DNA of 31,286 nucleotides from UBA932 sp031548545 (lineage in GTDB: Bacteria > Bacteroidota > Bacteroidia > Bacteroidales > UBA932). Positions within the stretch are counted from its first letter, which is position 1. The number at the start of each line of letters is the position of its first letter. The stretch spans positions 1-31,286 of the forward strand of contig JAVBQY010000028.1 in assembly GCA_031548545.1 (NCBI GenBank), given 5' to 3'. The translations under genes and the position numbers were made by a program. Under the pieces are notes generated by a model. The model had not been told where the DNA came from. It made no database searches and worked only from the letters and a program-made list of their open reading frames with translations. Positions 7,371-15,611 of this stretch are shown piece after piece.

Positions 7371-9422
7371 TTATTTAAATAGTGTATATCTTATTCCTGC
7401 ATAAAACTTGCGGCCCATCAGCGGCCCCCAGATTACTGAGGAGTTGAAGCCGGTAGCGTAGGGATTTTCCGCATTGATAATCGGATTGTCCTGGGTATAA
7501 TTCAGGATGTTTTCCACGCCCAGATAGACGTCCAATCCTTTGAACCGGCGGGTTACCTGTGCAAAAAACATAGGGTATACGGGGGAATAATGGTCTTTGT
7601 GGTCGTCATACACGAAATTGGGCAGGCGGCTCTGTCCGTTGACCTGTCCGGTCACATCGAAGATCCACTTGTTCATCGGGGTGGCATATTGCAGGTTTAA
7701 TACCCCCTTGTAGCGGTCTATCAGCGGACTTTCCAGCAGGCCCTGCATGGCGTAGTCGGCGCGGGTGTCGTTGTAGCGGAAGGTGAGGGCCACCGTAAAG
7801 CGTTCCACCGGCTCGGCATTGAAATCGATCTGGTAAGCGTTGGTGTATGACTTGCCCGGGAGGTTGTAAATCCATACGCTGTTATAGTCACGTTCCTGGT
7901 CTACCAGCACCTGGTTGTTGAAATCGGTGCGGAAATAGTCCAGGCTGATGTAAGCCTTCTCATCCTGGAAAAGTTTAAAGTAGAACATCAGGCTGCCGCC
8001 GTAGGTCCAGGCGTCTTCCATCTGCAGGGCGTCGTCAATCCGGATCTGCCGTCCGGTAGCCAGCATCCCGATGTTGTCAGTCACTACGTTGGCCGAGCGG
8101 AATCCGCGGCCGGCCGAGGCGCGTAAGACAATCTGGTCCGTAATATTGTATTTCAGGTTGGCGCGTGGTGTTACCAGCCAGTTGTAGAGATTGTTATAGT
8201 CTGCCCGCAGGCCGGCGATCAGGGTCAGTTTATCCTCATAATTAAAGGTGTACTCTCCGAAAATACCACCGGTGATTTCACGCCGGCCCAGGTCCCGGAT
8301 ATTGGAATGCATGGTCATGCCGGCATCAAACCAGCGGTCGCTGAGTAGTTCGTTATAATCGTCAAAATGGCCGCTTATGCCGGCAGTAAATTTATGCTGT
8401 TCATTCAATGTGTTTTGTAGCAGCAGGTTGACAAAGGCCGATTGCTGCGTGCCGTCATAATCTTTTACACCAAAAAATGTGTTGATTTTGTGGTAGGTAT
8501 AGTCGGCGACAAAGGCGATGTTGGTAGAGTTGTCTTCATTCAATGGAATACCCAGCTTGGTGTAAGCGTTGAAGTGGCTGTTGTCGATTTTAGTGCCGTA
8601 AGGACTGTCGGGAGCGTAGTTGCGCGGTGCATCCTTGTCAAAATTCATTTGGCCGCCGTCGCGCCTTTCATATAAGCCATTTACGCCGAAACGCCATTGG
8701 ATGCCGTTGTCTGCCATATACAACCAGCGGTTGCCGAAGTTTAGCTGTTTTTTGAGCGGCTCGTCCATGAAGCCGTCATTATTGCCGTCGTGTTTTTGTG
8801 CGTCGATGGAGCCATGGGCGAAGATCGCCGTGGACCACTTCTGGTTGAGCTGCAGCGAGGAGACTATATTCAGTTCCGTGCGCAGGAAATTATCAATGTA
8901 AGCGTTCACGAACAGCGGTTCTTCGGTGCTGGGTTTACGCAGCTCCATGTTGATTTGTCCGGCAATGGATTCATAACCGTTGATTACCGAGCCGGGGCCC
9001 TTGGCAATCTGTATGCTTTCCAGCCACTGCCCGGGCAGGAAACTTAATCCGAAGGGCGCCGAGAGCCCCCGCATAGCCGGGCGGTTTTCTTCGAGCATGG
9101 AGGTGTACTTGCCCGAAAGGCCCAGGAGGCGGATTTGCCGCGAGCCGCTTACGGCATCGCTATAGCCCACGCTCACGCTGGCCGTGTTTTCAAAACTTTC
9201 GGCCAGGTTACAGCAGGCCATTTTGCACAATCCGGCATTACTGATTACCTCCACCTTGGCGGGTTTCATTTTTGAAATATAGTTGCCCTCGCTACGCGCC
9301 GAGTAGACCACTTCATTCAGGGTGTATTGCGTAGTGTCGTTGGCCAGCGCTTCCTGTTGGGCCCGGGCGACAGCGAATACAAAAATAAATAATATAAAAA
9401 CAAGGTATGTTTTCTTCATCAT
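7371..9422 (-). CDS. TonB-dependent receptor, probable metal-linked
   Basis: This is an outer-membrane receptor of about 683 residues. The signal peptide is MMKKTYLVFILFIFVFAVARAQ. The plug carries QIRLLGLSGKYTSMLEENRPAMRG and GPGSVINGYESIAGQINMEL, and a 22-strand-type barrel ends in GIRYTLFK. It lacks the carboxypeptidase-like N-terminal domain of SusC proteins. An unusual cluster, LCKMACCNLAESFE (Cys66, Cys70, Cys71 from the chosen start), lies at the beginning of the plug. The ACCNLSESFE pattern is, to my knowledge, typical of the Bacteroidota receptor group found beside HMA and Cys/His-rich proteins. A longer reading from 9446 would need a TTG start inside a palindrome, so the ATG at 9422 (or 9419) is preferred. 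Confidence 0.88.
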   Translation of the reverse strand: MMKKTYLVFILFIFVFAVARAQQEALANDTTQYTLNEVVYSARSEGNYISKMKPAKVEVISNAGLCKMACCNLAESFENTASVSVGYSDAVSGSRQIRLLGLSGKYTSMLEENRPAMRGLSAPFGLSFLPGQWLESIQIAKGPGSVINGYESIAGQINMELRKPSTEEPLFVNAYIDNFLRTELNIVSSLQLNQKWSTAIFAHGSIDAQKHDGNNDGFMDEPLKKQLNFGNRWLYMADNGIQWRFGVNGLYERRDGGQMNFDKDAPRNYAPDSPYGTKIDNSHFNAYTKLGIPLNEDNSTNIAFVADYTYHKINTFFGVKDYDGTQQSAFVNLLLQNTLNEQHKFTAGISGHFDDYNELLSDRWFDAGMTMHSNIRDLGRREITGGIFGEYTFNYEDKLTLIAGLRADYNNLYNWLVTPRANLKYNITDQIVLRASAGRGFRSANVVTDNIGMLATGRQIRIDDALQMEDAWTYGGSLMFYFKLFQDEKAYISLDYFRTDFNNQVLVDQERDYNSVWIYNLPGKSYTNAYQIDFNAEPVERFTVALTFRYNDTRADYAMQGLLESPLIDRYKGVLNLQYATPMNKWIFDVTGQVNGQSRLPNFVYDDHKDHYSPVYPMFFAQVTRRFKGLDVYLGVENILNYTQDNPIINAENPYATGFNSSVIWGPLMGRKFYAGIRYTLFK

Positions 9423-9440
9423 CACTTCATTTAAATAGTT

Positions 9441-9474
9441 ATACAATAATAAAACTTAAGTTTTACTATTGTAT
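9441..9474. repeat. 34-bp near-perfect palindrome
   Basis: The left half ATACAATAATAAAACTT (9441-9457) and right half AAGTTTTACTATTGTAT (9458-9474) are reverse complements, with one mismatch at 9449/9466. It begins one base after the stop codon of the Cys/His-rich gene and ends 18 bases before the receptor start. It may be a binding site for a dimeric metal regulator or an intercistronic hairpin that sets the ratio of the two products. No T-run follows, so it is not a normal terminator. Confidence 0.75.
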
Positions 9475-9475
9475 G

Positions 9476-9874
9476 CTATAAACGAAGCTGCGCCAGGGTA
9501 TAAATGTCGGGGGTGGAACAGGTGGGTAAGGGGGGCGGACCATGGTTGGAACAAAGCGACAACGTCCTCTCCGGAAGCGATAACATGCTTGCCGGTAAGA
9601 ATACAAAGTCAATAACCGTATAATGGTTGAAACAGACCAACTGTTGTGTTATGTTCTGGTCTACCTGTAATACTTTGTATTGCACGTCGCAGCAGTGGTC
9701 GTCTGTTTCCTCTCCGTGCCGGTGCTCATGATTGCAGCTGCAATCATCCTTGGTTAACCATGTAATCTGTTGATTATGATTGCAATGACAGTTGTATACG
9801 CCTACGCCGATCATTCCCATACTGTAAACCAGTGCGGTGAGGCCAGCCAATAGATATGTAAGCATGCGTTTCAT
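9476..9874 (-). CDS. Small exported Cys/His-rich protein (HYC_CC_PP-like)
   Basis: This is a 132-residue protein with an N-terminal hydrophobic signal or anchor (MKRMLTYLLAGLTALVYSMG). It is followed by a dense block of metal-type ligands: Cys29, His30, Cys31, His33, then Cys45, Cys47, His49, His51, His53, His60, Cys61 and Cys62. A PPP segment is at 113-115. This pattern and the position before a TonB receptor fit the Bacteroidota proteins named HYC_CC_PP, which have no proven function. Metal binding in the periplasm is inferred. The ATG at 9874 is chosen. A TTG three codons upstream would overlap the -7 box, and a further ATG at 9865 is also possible. Confidence 0.75.
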   Translation of the reverse strand: MKRMLTYLLAGLTALVYSMGMIGVGVYNCHCNHNQQITWLTKDDCSCNHEHRHGEETDDHCCDVQYKVLQVDQNITQQLVCFNHYTVIDFVFLPASMLSLPERTLSLCSNHGPPPLPTCSTPDIYTLAQLRL

Positions 9875-9880
9875 CCTCTG

Positions 9881-9888
9881 CAAAGGTA
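9881..9888 (-). promoter_or_regulatory. Promoter -7 box of the metal cassette
   Basis: TACCTTTG on the minus strand is a full -7 match, only six bases before the ATG at 9874. Transcription should begin within or just before the start codon, giving a nearly leaderless message, or a 10-12-base leader if the ATG at 9865 is used. No TTTG -33 box is evident, which fits a promoter needing an activator. Confidence 0.55.
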
Positions 9889-10044
9889 GGTATTTTTTTT
9901 TATTTCTGCCCCCTGCTTTGTTTGATTGCTTACAACTGTTTGGTTTTTAACAAGCTGTTTTTGGCAAGCTATTTGCATATCTATGTTCAACTCCGTTCTT
10001 TTATCAATTTTAGCTATTATATTATCGTCTAAATTCTTACTATC

Positions 10045-10758
10045 ATGTACTGCATTGACAGCCCTTATACAGACGTACACTTCAATCTCGCGGCCGAAGA
10101 GTATCTGCTGAAAAATTCACGCGAGTCTTATTTTTTGCTTTACCGGAATGCGCCTTCGGTCGTGCTGGGGAAATACCAGGATACCTTTGCCGAAACCGAT
10201 ATTGATTACCTGAAAGCCCACAATATTAAATTAGCCCGGCGGATATCGGGCGGCGGGGCGGTTTACCACGACTGCGGAAACCTTAATTTTACGTTTATAA
10301 CCTCCATTGATTCCGGTAATCCGGCCAAATTTACGGTAGCGATAGCGGGGGCCTTGGAGCAATTGGGCGCACCTGTCCGGATTGGTGAACGTAGAGATTT
10401 GAATATCAATGAGTATAAAATTTCAGGAAGTGCAGGCTGTGTATATAAAAACAGGGTGCTGCATCATGGTACATTGTTGTTTTCTTCTAATCTCGAAGTC
10501 CTGGATAAGGCGTTGAAAACCGGTAATACATTGAGTAGTACGTTGAGAGCTGTAAAATCAGTACGAAGCGTGGTGGCCAACCTGGCCGGCTTTCTTTCCA
10601 GGCCGCTTTCCGTGGATGAGTTCGGACATTTTATTTTTAATTACTTTCTCCGGCAATCGTCTGATAATAAGCTGTATATTTATGACGGGGCGGATTATCG
10701 TAATATTATGCGCCTGCGCGACGAGAAGTACCTTTCTCCCGCCTGGATTTTTAATTAA
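10045..10758 (+). CDS. lplA: Lipoate-protein ligase A
   Basis: This is a 237-residue ligase that activates lipoate with ATP and attaches it to lysines of E2 and H proteins. The family signature RRISGGGAVYHD is at 65-76, the EYKISGSAG lysine (Lys125) that holds lipoyl-AMP follows, and HHGTLLF is at 140-146. It is shorter than the E. coli enzyme of about 340 residues. The second, accessory domain is mostly absent, so full activity may need a partner or only the short Bacteroidota type is used. It stands 33 bases before a lipoylated E2 gene, a logical pairing of enzyme and substrate. A weak promoter (TTTG, 18 bases, TATGTTCA) may lie near 9957-9986. Confidence 0.92.
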   Translation: MYCIDSPYTDVHFNLAAEEYLLKNSRESYFLLYRNAPSVVLGKYQDTFAETDIDYLKAHNIKLARRISGGGAVYHDCGNLNFTFITSIDSGNPAKFTVAIAGALEQLGAPVRIGERRDLNINEYKISGSAGCVYKNRVLHHGTLLFSSNLEVLDKALKTGNTLSSTLRAVKSVRSVVANLAGFLSRPLSVDEFGHFIFNYFLRQSSDNKLYIYDGADYRNIMRLRDEKYLSPAWIFN

Positions 10759-10791
10759 TCATTTTTAACTTAACTCTCATTTTCAATTTAT

Positions 10792-12075
10792 ATGACTCCC
10801 TTTGAAGTAAAAATGCCGAAACTCGGCGAAAGCATCACTGCCGGTACCATTATGAAATGGCGTGTGCAGGCGGGTGATACGGTTGAAGAAGATGCCGTGC
10901 TGCTCGAAGTGAATACGGAAAAAGTAAGTGCGGAAATACCCTCGCCCGTGGCGGGATCAATCATAGAACTTCTCTTTAAAGAAGACGATGTGGTGCCTGT
11001 GGGTACGGTGATTGCGCGTATCGCAACAAATAATGAACAATTGATCTCAAATAAGGAGGAGGGCGGAGAGGCCCCGGCCTTGAATGTAGCGCCGGCCCCG
11101 GCGGTTGCTCCGCCAAAGTCCGCCCCGGCGCCTGAGCCAAAGGCTCCGTCTGCCGGACAATCCAAGACCGCGTCTGCGGCCGGTCGCTGGTATTCGCCCA
11201 TAGTGCTGGAGCTGGCAAAGAATGCCGGTATCGGACCGGCCGAGATGGATGCACTTCCCGGTGCCGGTTATATGGGCCGGTTGACCAAGGGTGACATCGA
11301 AGCCTATATTGCCGGACGGCAGGCTGCCGTACAGCCCTCGCCTGCTTCTCAAAAACAACAGGCGCCGTTGCAGGTCGCCGCTGATGAGGTGAAAGAGATG
11401 GATTTTATCCGCAAACTCACCGCCGAGCATATGGTTTTATCAAAGAAGACGGCCGCACATGTAACCAGTGTGGTAGAGGCCGATGTGACCAATCTGGTGC
11501 ATTGGCGTGAAAAAAACAAAGACACTTTTTTGCGCCGCGAAGGGGTGAAGCTGACCTTTATGCCGGCTATCCTGGAAGCAACGGTGAAGGCCTTGGAAGA
11601 CTTTCCGCAGATCAACGCTTCGGTCGACGGGACCAAGATCATCTATAAAAAACAAATCAACATAGGAGTGGCCGTGTCGCTGGATAGCTGGAACCTGATT
11701 GTTCCGGTGGTTCATGCCGCCGATAAATTAAGTATCGGAGGTCTGGCGACAGCTGTAGACAGCCTGGCCGCCAAAGCGCGGAGCAATAAACTCTCGCCCG
11801 ATGATATTAGCGGAGGCACTTTTACCATTACCAATTTCGGGACATTCAAAAATCTCTTTGCCACCCCCATCATCAACCAGCCTCAGGTGGCAATACTGGG
11901 TGTTGGTATGGTAGAAAAGAAACCGGCGGTGCTTGAAACACCCGAAGGGGATGTGATTGCCATCCGCCATAAAATGTACCTGTCGTTGTCTTATGACCAC
12001 CGGATTGTTGACGGTGCGCTGGGTGGCGCCTTTTTGCGCCGCGTAGCGGATTACCTGGAGCGGAAAAGAGAATAA
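10792..12075 (+). CDS. 2-oxoacid dehydrogenase E2, dihydrolipoyl acyltransferase
   Basis: This is a 427-residue core subunit of a 2-oxoacid dehydrogenase complex. An N-terminal lipoyl domain (1-77) has its modified lysine at Lys44 in NTEKVSAEIPSP. An Ala/Pro-rich flexible linker covers about 80-130. An E1/E3-binding domain spans about 134-173 (YSPIVLELAKNAGIGPAE...GRLTKGDIEAYI). The catalytic acyltransferase domain ends with DHRIVDG, His403 and Asp407 being the active-site pair. The adjacent fused E1 is of the branched-chain keto acid type, so branched-chain acyl transfer is most likely, but pyruvate is not excluded. No E3 gene is in the window. Confidence 0.93.
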   Translation: MTPFEVKMPKLGESITAGTIMKWRVQAGDTVEEDAVLLEVNTEKVSAEIPSPVAGSIIELLFKEDDVVPVGTVIARIATNNEQLISNKEEGGEAPALNVAPAPAVAPPKSAPAPEPKAPSAGQSKTASAAGRWYSPIVLELAKNAGIGPAEMDALPGAGYMGRLTKGDIEAYIAGRQAAVQPSPASQKQQAPLQVAADEVKEMDFIRKLTAEHMVLSKKTAAHVTSVVEADVTNLVHWREKNKDTFLRREGVKLTFMPAILEATVKALEDFPQINASVDGTKIIYKKQINIGVAVSLDSWNLIVPVVHAADKLSIGGLATAVDSLAAKARSNKLSPDDISGGTFTITNFGTFKNLFATPIINQPQVAILGVGMVEKKPAVLETPEGDVIAIRHKMYLSLSYDHRIVDGALGGAFLRRVADYLERKRE

Positions 12076-12104
12076 ACGACTAAGTCTATGAAGGAGAAAA
12101 CACA

Positions 12105-14141
12105 ATGAAAAAGCAATATGACATAAAAACAACAGCAAAGGAAATACTGGAGCAATGGTTTTATCTGATGACCCTTGGACGCCTTATTGATGAACGGGCG
12201 CCGCAATACCTCCTGCAGTCGCTGGGCTGGTCTTTCCATGCCCCTTATGCCGGGCATGACGGTATACAGTTGGCCATCGGGCAGGTGTTTGTGCGGGGTG
12301 AAGACCATCTTTTCCCTTATTACCGCGACCTGCTTACCACCTTGTCTGCAGGGCTTACTGCGGAGGAAATCATACTTAACGGCCTGTCCAAGGCTACGGA
12401 CCTGACCGGTGGCGGAAGGCATATGTCCAACCACTTTGCCAAGCAGCAGTGGAATATCCATAATGTCTCGTCTGCCGTCGCGACGCAGGATATGCATGCC
12501 GCCGGCGCGGCCTGGGCCATTAAATATTACAAGGGGAAAGGAGTGGCCATAGCATCGCATGGCGAGGCCTCGGCGGCCGAAGGTTTCGTTTATGAAGCCA
12601 TCAACGGCGCCGCTACGGAAAAACTACCGATGATATTGGTTATACAGGACAATGGCTACGGCATTTCCGTCCCTAAACTTGAACAGACCGGCAATCCCCG
12701 GATTTCCGATAATTTTGCAGGGATTAAAAACGTAAAGATTATCCACTGCAACGGCAAGGATGTATTTGACGCTATGAATGCCATGACAGCGGCCCGCACT
12801 TATGCCGTGGAGAATAGCTGTCCTGTTATTGTTCACGCCAATTGTGTGCGCATAGGTTCGCACTCTAATTCCGACAAGCAGACGCTTTACCGCGATGAGG
12901 AAGAACTGAAATATGTAAAAGAGGCCGATCCGCTGCATAAATTCCGCCGTATGTTATTGCGTTACGGCCGGCTTAGCGAAGAGGCCCTGCTGCAAATTGA
13001 AGACCACGCCCGGCAAACGCTTAAAGACGCCCACCGCAAGGCGATGGCGGCGCCCGACCCTGATCCGGCTACCGTACTGGACCACGTATTGCCGGAGCCT
13101 TACCTGCCGCAGCTTTATCCCGATGGTACGCATGATGTGCAGGGCGAAAAGAAAACGATGGTCACAGCCTTGAATGAAACCCTTAAAGCGGAGTTCCGTT
13201 ACAATCCGGATACCTTTCTTTGGGGACAGGATGTGGCCAACAAAGAAAAGGGCGGCGTATTCAACGTCACCAAAGGCATGCAGCAGGAGTTTGGCGGGCA
13301 GCGGGTGTTCAATGCGCCCATTGCCGAAGACTATATTGTGGGCAAAGCCAACGGGGTGTGCCGGTATGATCCCAAAATCCATGTGGTGATAGAGGGTGCG
13401 GAGTTTGCCGATTATTTCTGGCCGGCTGTTGAGCAATATGTGGAGTGTACGCATGAATACTGGCGTAACAACGGTAAGTTTGTCCCGAACCTGACTATCC
13501 GCCTGGCCTCGGGCGGGTATATCGGAGGCGGCCTTTATCATTCGCAGACACTGGAAGGGACACTGAGCGCCCTGCCCGGTGCGCGCATCGTATATCCCTC
13601 CTTTGCCGATGATGCGGCGGGCTTACTGCGTACGAGCATGCGCTCGCGCGGTGTAACGCTTTTTATGGAACCCAAGGCGCAGTACAATTCGGCCGAGGCG
13701 GCCACTGTGGTGCCTGCCGATTTTGAGGTGCCTTTCGGAAAAGCCCGTATCCGCCGTCCGGGAAAGGACCTGACCATTGTAACTTACGGTAATACGACCC
13801 ACCTCTCGTTGGCTGCGGCCGAACGTATAGCCAAAGAAAATAAAGGCGAAATAGAAGTGGTTGATTTACGTTCGATTATTCCCTGGGATAAAGAAACGGT
13901 CTATGCATCGCTGAAGAAGACTTCCAAATTACTGGTGGTGCATGAGGACAAGGTTTTTTCCGGATTTGGGGCGGAAATCGCCGCCACCGTCGGCGCGGAA
14001 ATGTACCCTTACCTCGATGCGCCGGTACAACGCCTTGGCGCCACATTTACCCCTGTAGGCTTTCACCATAAGCTCGAACAAGCCATCCTTCCGACCGTCG
14101 ATAAGATCTATGCCGCCGCCCTTGAGTTATTGCGGTTTTAA
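12105..14141 (+). CDS. 2-oxoacid dehydrogenase E1, fused alpha and beta
   Basis: This is a 678-residue thiamine-diphosphate enzyme that decarboxylates a 2-oxoacid and loads the acyl group on E2. Residues 1 to about 340 are the alpha part, with the ThDP/Mg segment running from H152-G-E-A-S to D182-N-G-Y-G-I-S. The usual GDG is replaced by HGE, as in other fused E1 proteins. From about residue 350 (KKTMVTALNETL) the beta part follows, ending with the transketolase C-terminal fold (LLVVHEDKVFSGFGAEIAA). The fusion arrangement is common in Bacteroidota. The start has a good Shine-Dalgarno sequence (AAGGAG), unusual here, and overlaps the stop of a six-codon ORF at 12088-12108. Branched-chain keto acids are the likely substrates. 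Confidence 0.92.
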   Translation: MKKQYDIKTTAKEILEQWFYLMTLGRLIDERAPQYLLQSLGWSFHAPYAGHDGIQLAIGQVFVRGEDHLFPYYRDLLTTLSAGLTAEEIILNGLSKATDLTGGGRHMSNHFAKQQWNIHNVSSAVATQDMHAAGAAWAIKYYKGKGVAIASHGEASAAEGFVYEAINGAATEKLPMILVIQDNGYGISVPKLEQTGNPRISDNFAGIKNVKIIHCNGKDVFDAMNAMTAARTYAVENSCPVIVHANCVRIGSHSNSDKQTLYRDEEELKYVKEADPLHKFRRMLLRYGRLSEEALLQIEDHARQTLKDAHRKAMAAPDPDPATVLDHVLPEPYLPQLYPDGTHDVQGEKKTMVTALNETLKAEFRYNPDTFLWGQDVANKEKGGVFNVTKGMQQEFGGQRVFNAPIAEDYIVGKANGVCRYDPKIHVVIEGAEFADYFWPAVEQYVECTHEYWRNNGKFVPNLTIRLASGGYIGGGLYHSQTLEGTLSALPGARIVYPSFADDAAGLLRTSMRSRGVTLFMEPKAQYNSAEAATVVPADFEVPFGKARIRRPGKDLTIVTYGNTTHLSLAAAERIAKENKGEIEVVDLRSIIPWDKETVYASLKKTSKLLVVHEDKVFSGFGAEIAATVGAEMYPYLDAPVQRLGATFTPVGFHHKLEQAILPTVDKIYAAALELLRF

Positions 14142-14176
14142 ATTTATTTTTTTTAATTTCTTTAAACTCTAATCAT

Positions 14177-14680
14177 ATGATAGGCCTTTTTTACGGTACT
14201 ATAACACAGAAAACACTTTCCGTGGCCGAACAAATACAATCTTTATTCGGCGATACCGAGTTGACACTTCATCCGGTAGATGCCGCCTGGAAAGATGACT
14301 TCATGCTTTATGATAAACTTATTATAGGTGTGCCTACCTGGTTTGACGGTGAACTCTCTACAGACTGGGATGAATTGCTTCCGGAGTTGGCCACACTCGA
14401 CCTTCATGGGAAAAAAGTGGCCGTTTTCGGCTTGGGCGATCAATTGCGCTATCCTGATAATTTTGTGGACGGGATAGGCATCCTCTCAGAGGCCCTCCAA
14501 CGCAGAGGCGCAGTTCTGGTAGGGAAAACAGCAGCCGATGGATATACGTTTACCGCCTCCAAAGCCTTGCATAACGGACGTTTTTTGGGCCTGGCCATTG
14601 ACCCGCACAACCAGCCGGAGCAGACAAGCCGTCGTATTGAGCATTGGGTGGCGCAACTCCGGAAGGAATTTGCCGATTGA
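14177..14680 (+). CDS. Flavodoxin
   Basis: This is a 167-residue long-chain flavodoxin that should carry FMN as a low-potential electron carrier. The phosphate loop is GTITQKT (7-13). The canonical (T/S)xTGxT glycine is replaced by Gln11. The isoalloxazine-flanking residues are present: Trp55 in PTWFDGE and Tyr92 in GLGDQLRYPDNF. The gene lies 35 bases after E1 with no terminator between them, so it may be cotranscribed. Its electron partner is unknown. A structural fit to FMN is likely, but the altered loop could change affinity. Confidence 0.9.
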   Translation: MIGLFYGTITQKTLSVAEQIQSLFGDTELTLHPVDAAWKDDFMLYDKLIIGVPTWFDGELSTDWDELLPELATLDLHGKKVAVFGLGDQLRYPDNFVDGIGILSEALQRRGAVLVGKTAADGYTFTASKALHNGRFLGLAIDPHNQPEQTSRRIEHWVAQLRKEFAD

Positions 14681-14713
14681 AAAATTTTTCTCTTACATTT
14701 TTTTCTTCTTGAT

Positions 14714-15541
14714 ATGACACATATAGCTATAACGCGGACATTTGTTACATCACACCTGAAAGCGCGTGATGTGTCTGCCCATAAGGGCGACTTTGGCCAT
14801 GCACTGCTCGTGGCCGGCAGTTATGGCAAGATGGGGGCGGCGGTGTTGGCTGCCAGGGCCTGCCTGCGTTCCGGTGTTGGCTTGCTGACCGTACATGTAC
14901 CCGTAAAAGGAGTTGAAATTATGCAGGTGGCCGTTCCGGAAGCGATGGTGAACGCCGATACGTCGGAAAAAATAATTACTGCGCTTCCGGCTGATTTATC
15001 CCGCTATACTGCGGTTGGTATAGGCCCGGGCATAGGCCAGGAGCCCTTTACAAAAAATGCACTGCTTCAATTACTGCTTGCCGCGGGGCCTCCGCTGGTA
15101 CTTGATGCGGACGCGCTTAATCTGTTGGCTAACCACCGGGAGTTGATGGAGCTTTTACCGCCCGGTACTATCCTGACCCCTCATGCCCGGGAGTTTGAGC
15201 GCCTGGCAGCCAGGTCTTTCAAGACGTTGCCGGAACGCCTGGAGGCGGCCCGGGCATTTGCAGCCCGTTATAAGGTGACGCTTGTTTTAAAGGGGGCCGG
15301 TACAGCCGTTTGCACCCCTTCAGGCCTTACCTATATCAATACTACCGGTAATCCCGGTATGGCCACGGCGGGTAGCGGCGATGTGCTGACCGGGCTGATC
15401 ACCGCCTTACTGGCTCAGGGGTATGCACCGGCAGAGGCTGCTGCCATGGGCGTATTCCTGCATGGTGACGCCGGTGATCGGGCTGCGGCCCGGAGGGGGG
15501 AGGCGGCATTGATCGCTTCTGATATTATTGAGTGTTTTTAA
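14714..15541 (+). CDS. nnrD: ADP- or ATP-dependent NAD(P)H-hydrate dehydratase
   Basis: This is a 275-residue repair enzyme of the YjeF C-terminal, ribokinase-like family. It dehydrates damaged S-NAD(P)HX back to NAD(P)H using a nucleoside phosphate. HKGDFGHALLVAGSYGKMGAA (24-44) is the conserved N-terminal glycine-rich stretch. NTTGNPGMATAGSGDVLTG (209-227) holds the GSGD anion hole, with Asp223 as the catalytic base. The epimerase domain NnrE, fused in E. coli, is absent here and must be encoded elsewhere if present. It is last of the rightward block. No clear terminator follows, only T-rich DNA with repeated AACACTG. Confidence 0.92.
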   Translation: MTHIAITRTFVTSHLKARDVSAHKGDFGHALLVAGSYGKMGAAVLAARACLRSGVGLLTVHVPVKGVEIMQVAVPEAMVNADTSEKIITALPADLSRYTAVGIGPGIGQEPFTKNALLQLLLAAGPPLVLDADALNLLANHRELMELLPPGTILTPHAREFERLAARSFKTLPERLEAARAFAARYKVTLVLKGAGTAVCTPSGLTYINTTGNPGMATAGSGDVLTGLITALLAQGYAPAEAAAMGVFLHGDAGDRAAARRGEAALIASDIIECF

Positions 15542-15577
15542 CACTGTTTTTGTTTTTAACACTGCTTTGCATTTATT

Positions 15578-15609
15578 TTTGTTTGTTATACAAAAAAGAG
15601 CTACATTTG
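15578..15609 (+). promoter_or_regulatory. susC/susD promoter
   Basis: TTTG (15578-15581), a 20-base spacer and TACATTTG (15602-15609) give a textbook Bacteroidota promoter. Transcription should begin near 15615, leaving a leader of about 220 bases before the susC start. Confidence 0.8.
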
Positions 15610-15611
15610 TA

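Noticed and set aside
9423..9446. Upstream extension of the TonB receptor with eight extra residues
   Set aside because: It would need a TTG start inside the palindrome and would place non-hydrophobic residues before a normal signal peptide.
12954..13541. 195-codon leftward frame opposite E1
   Set aside because: Fully inside a conserved gene, with no recognisable family and no promoter.
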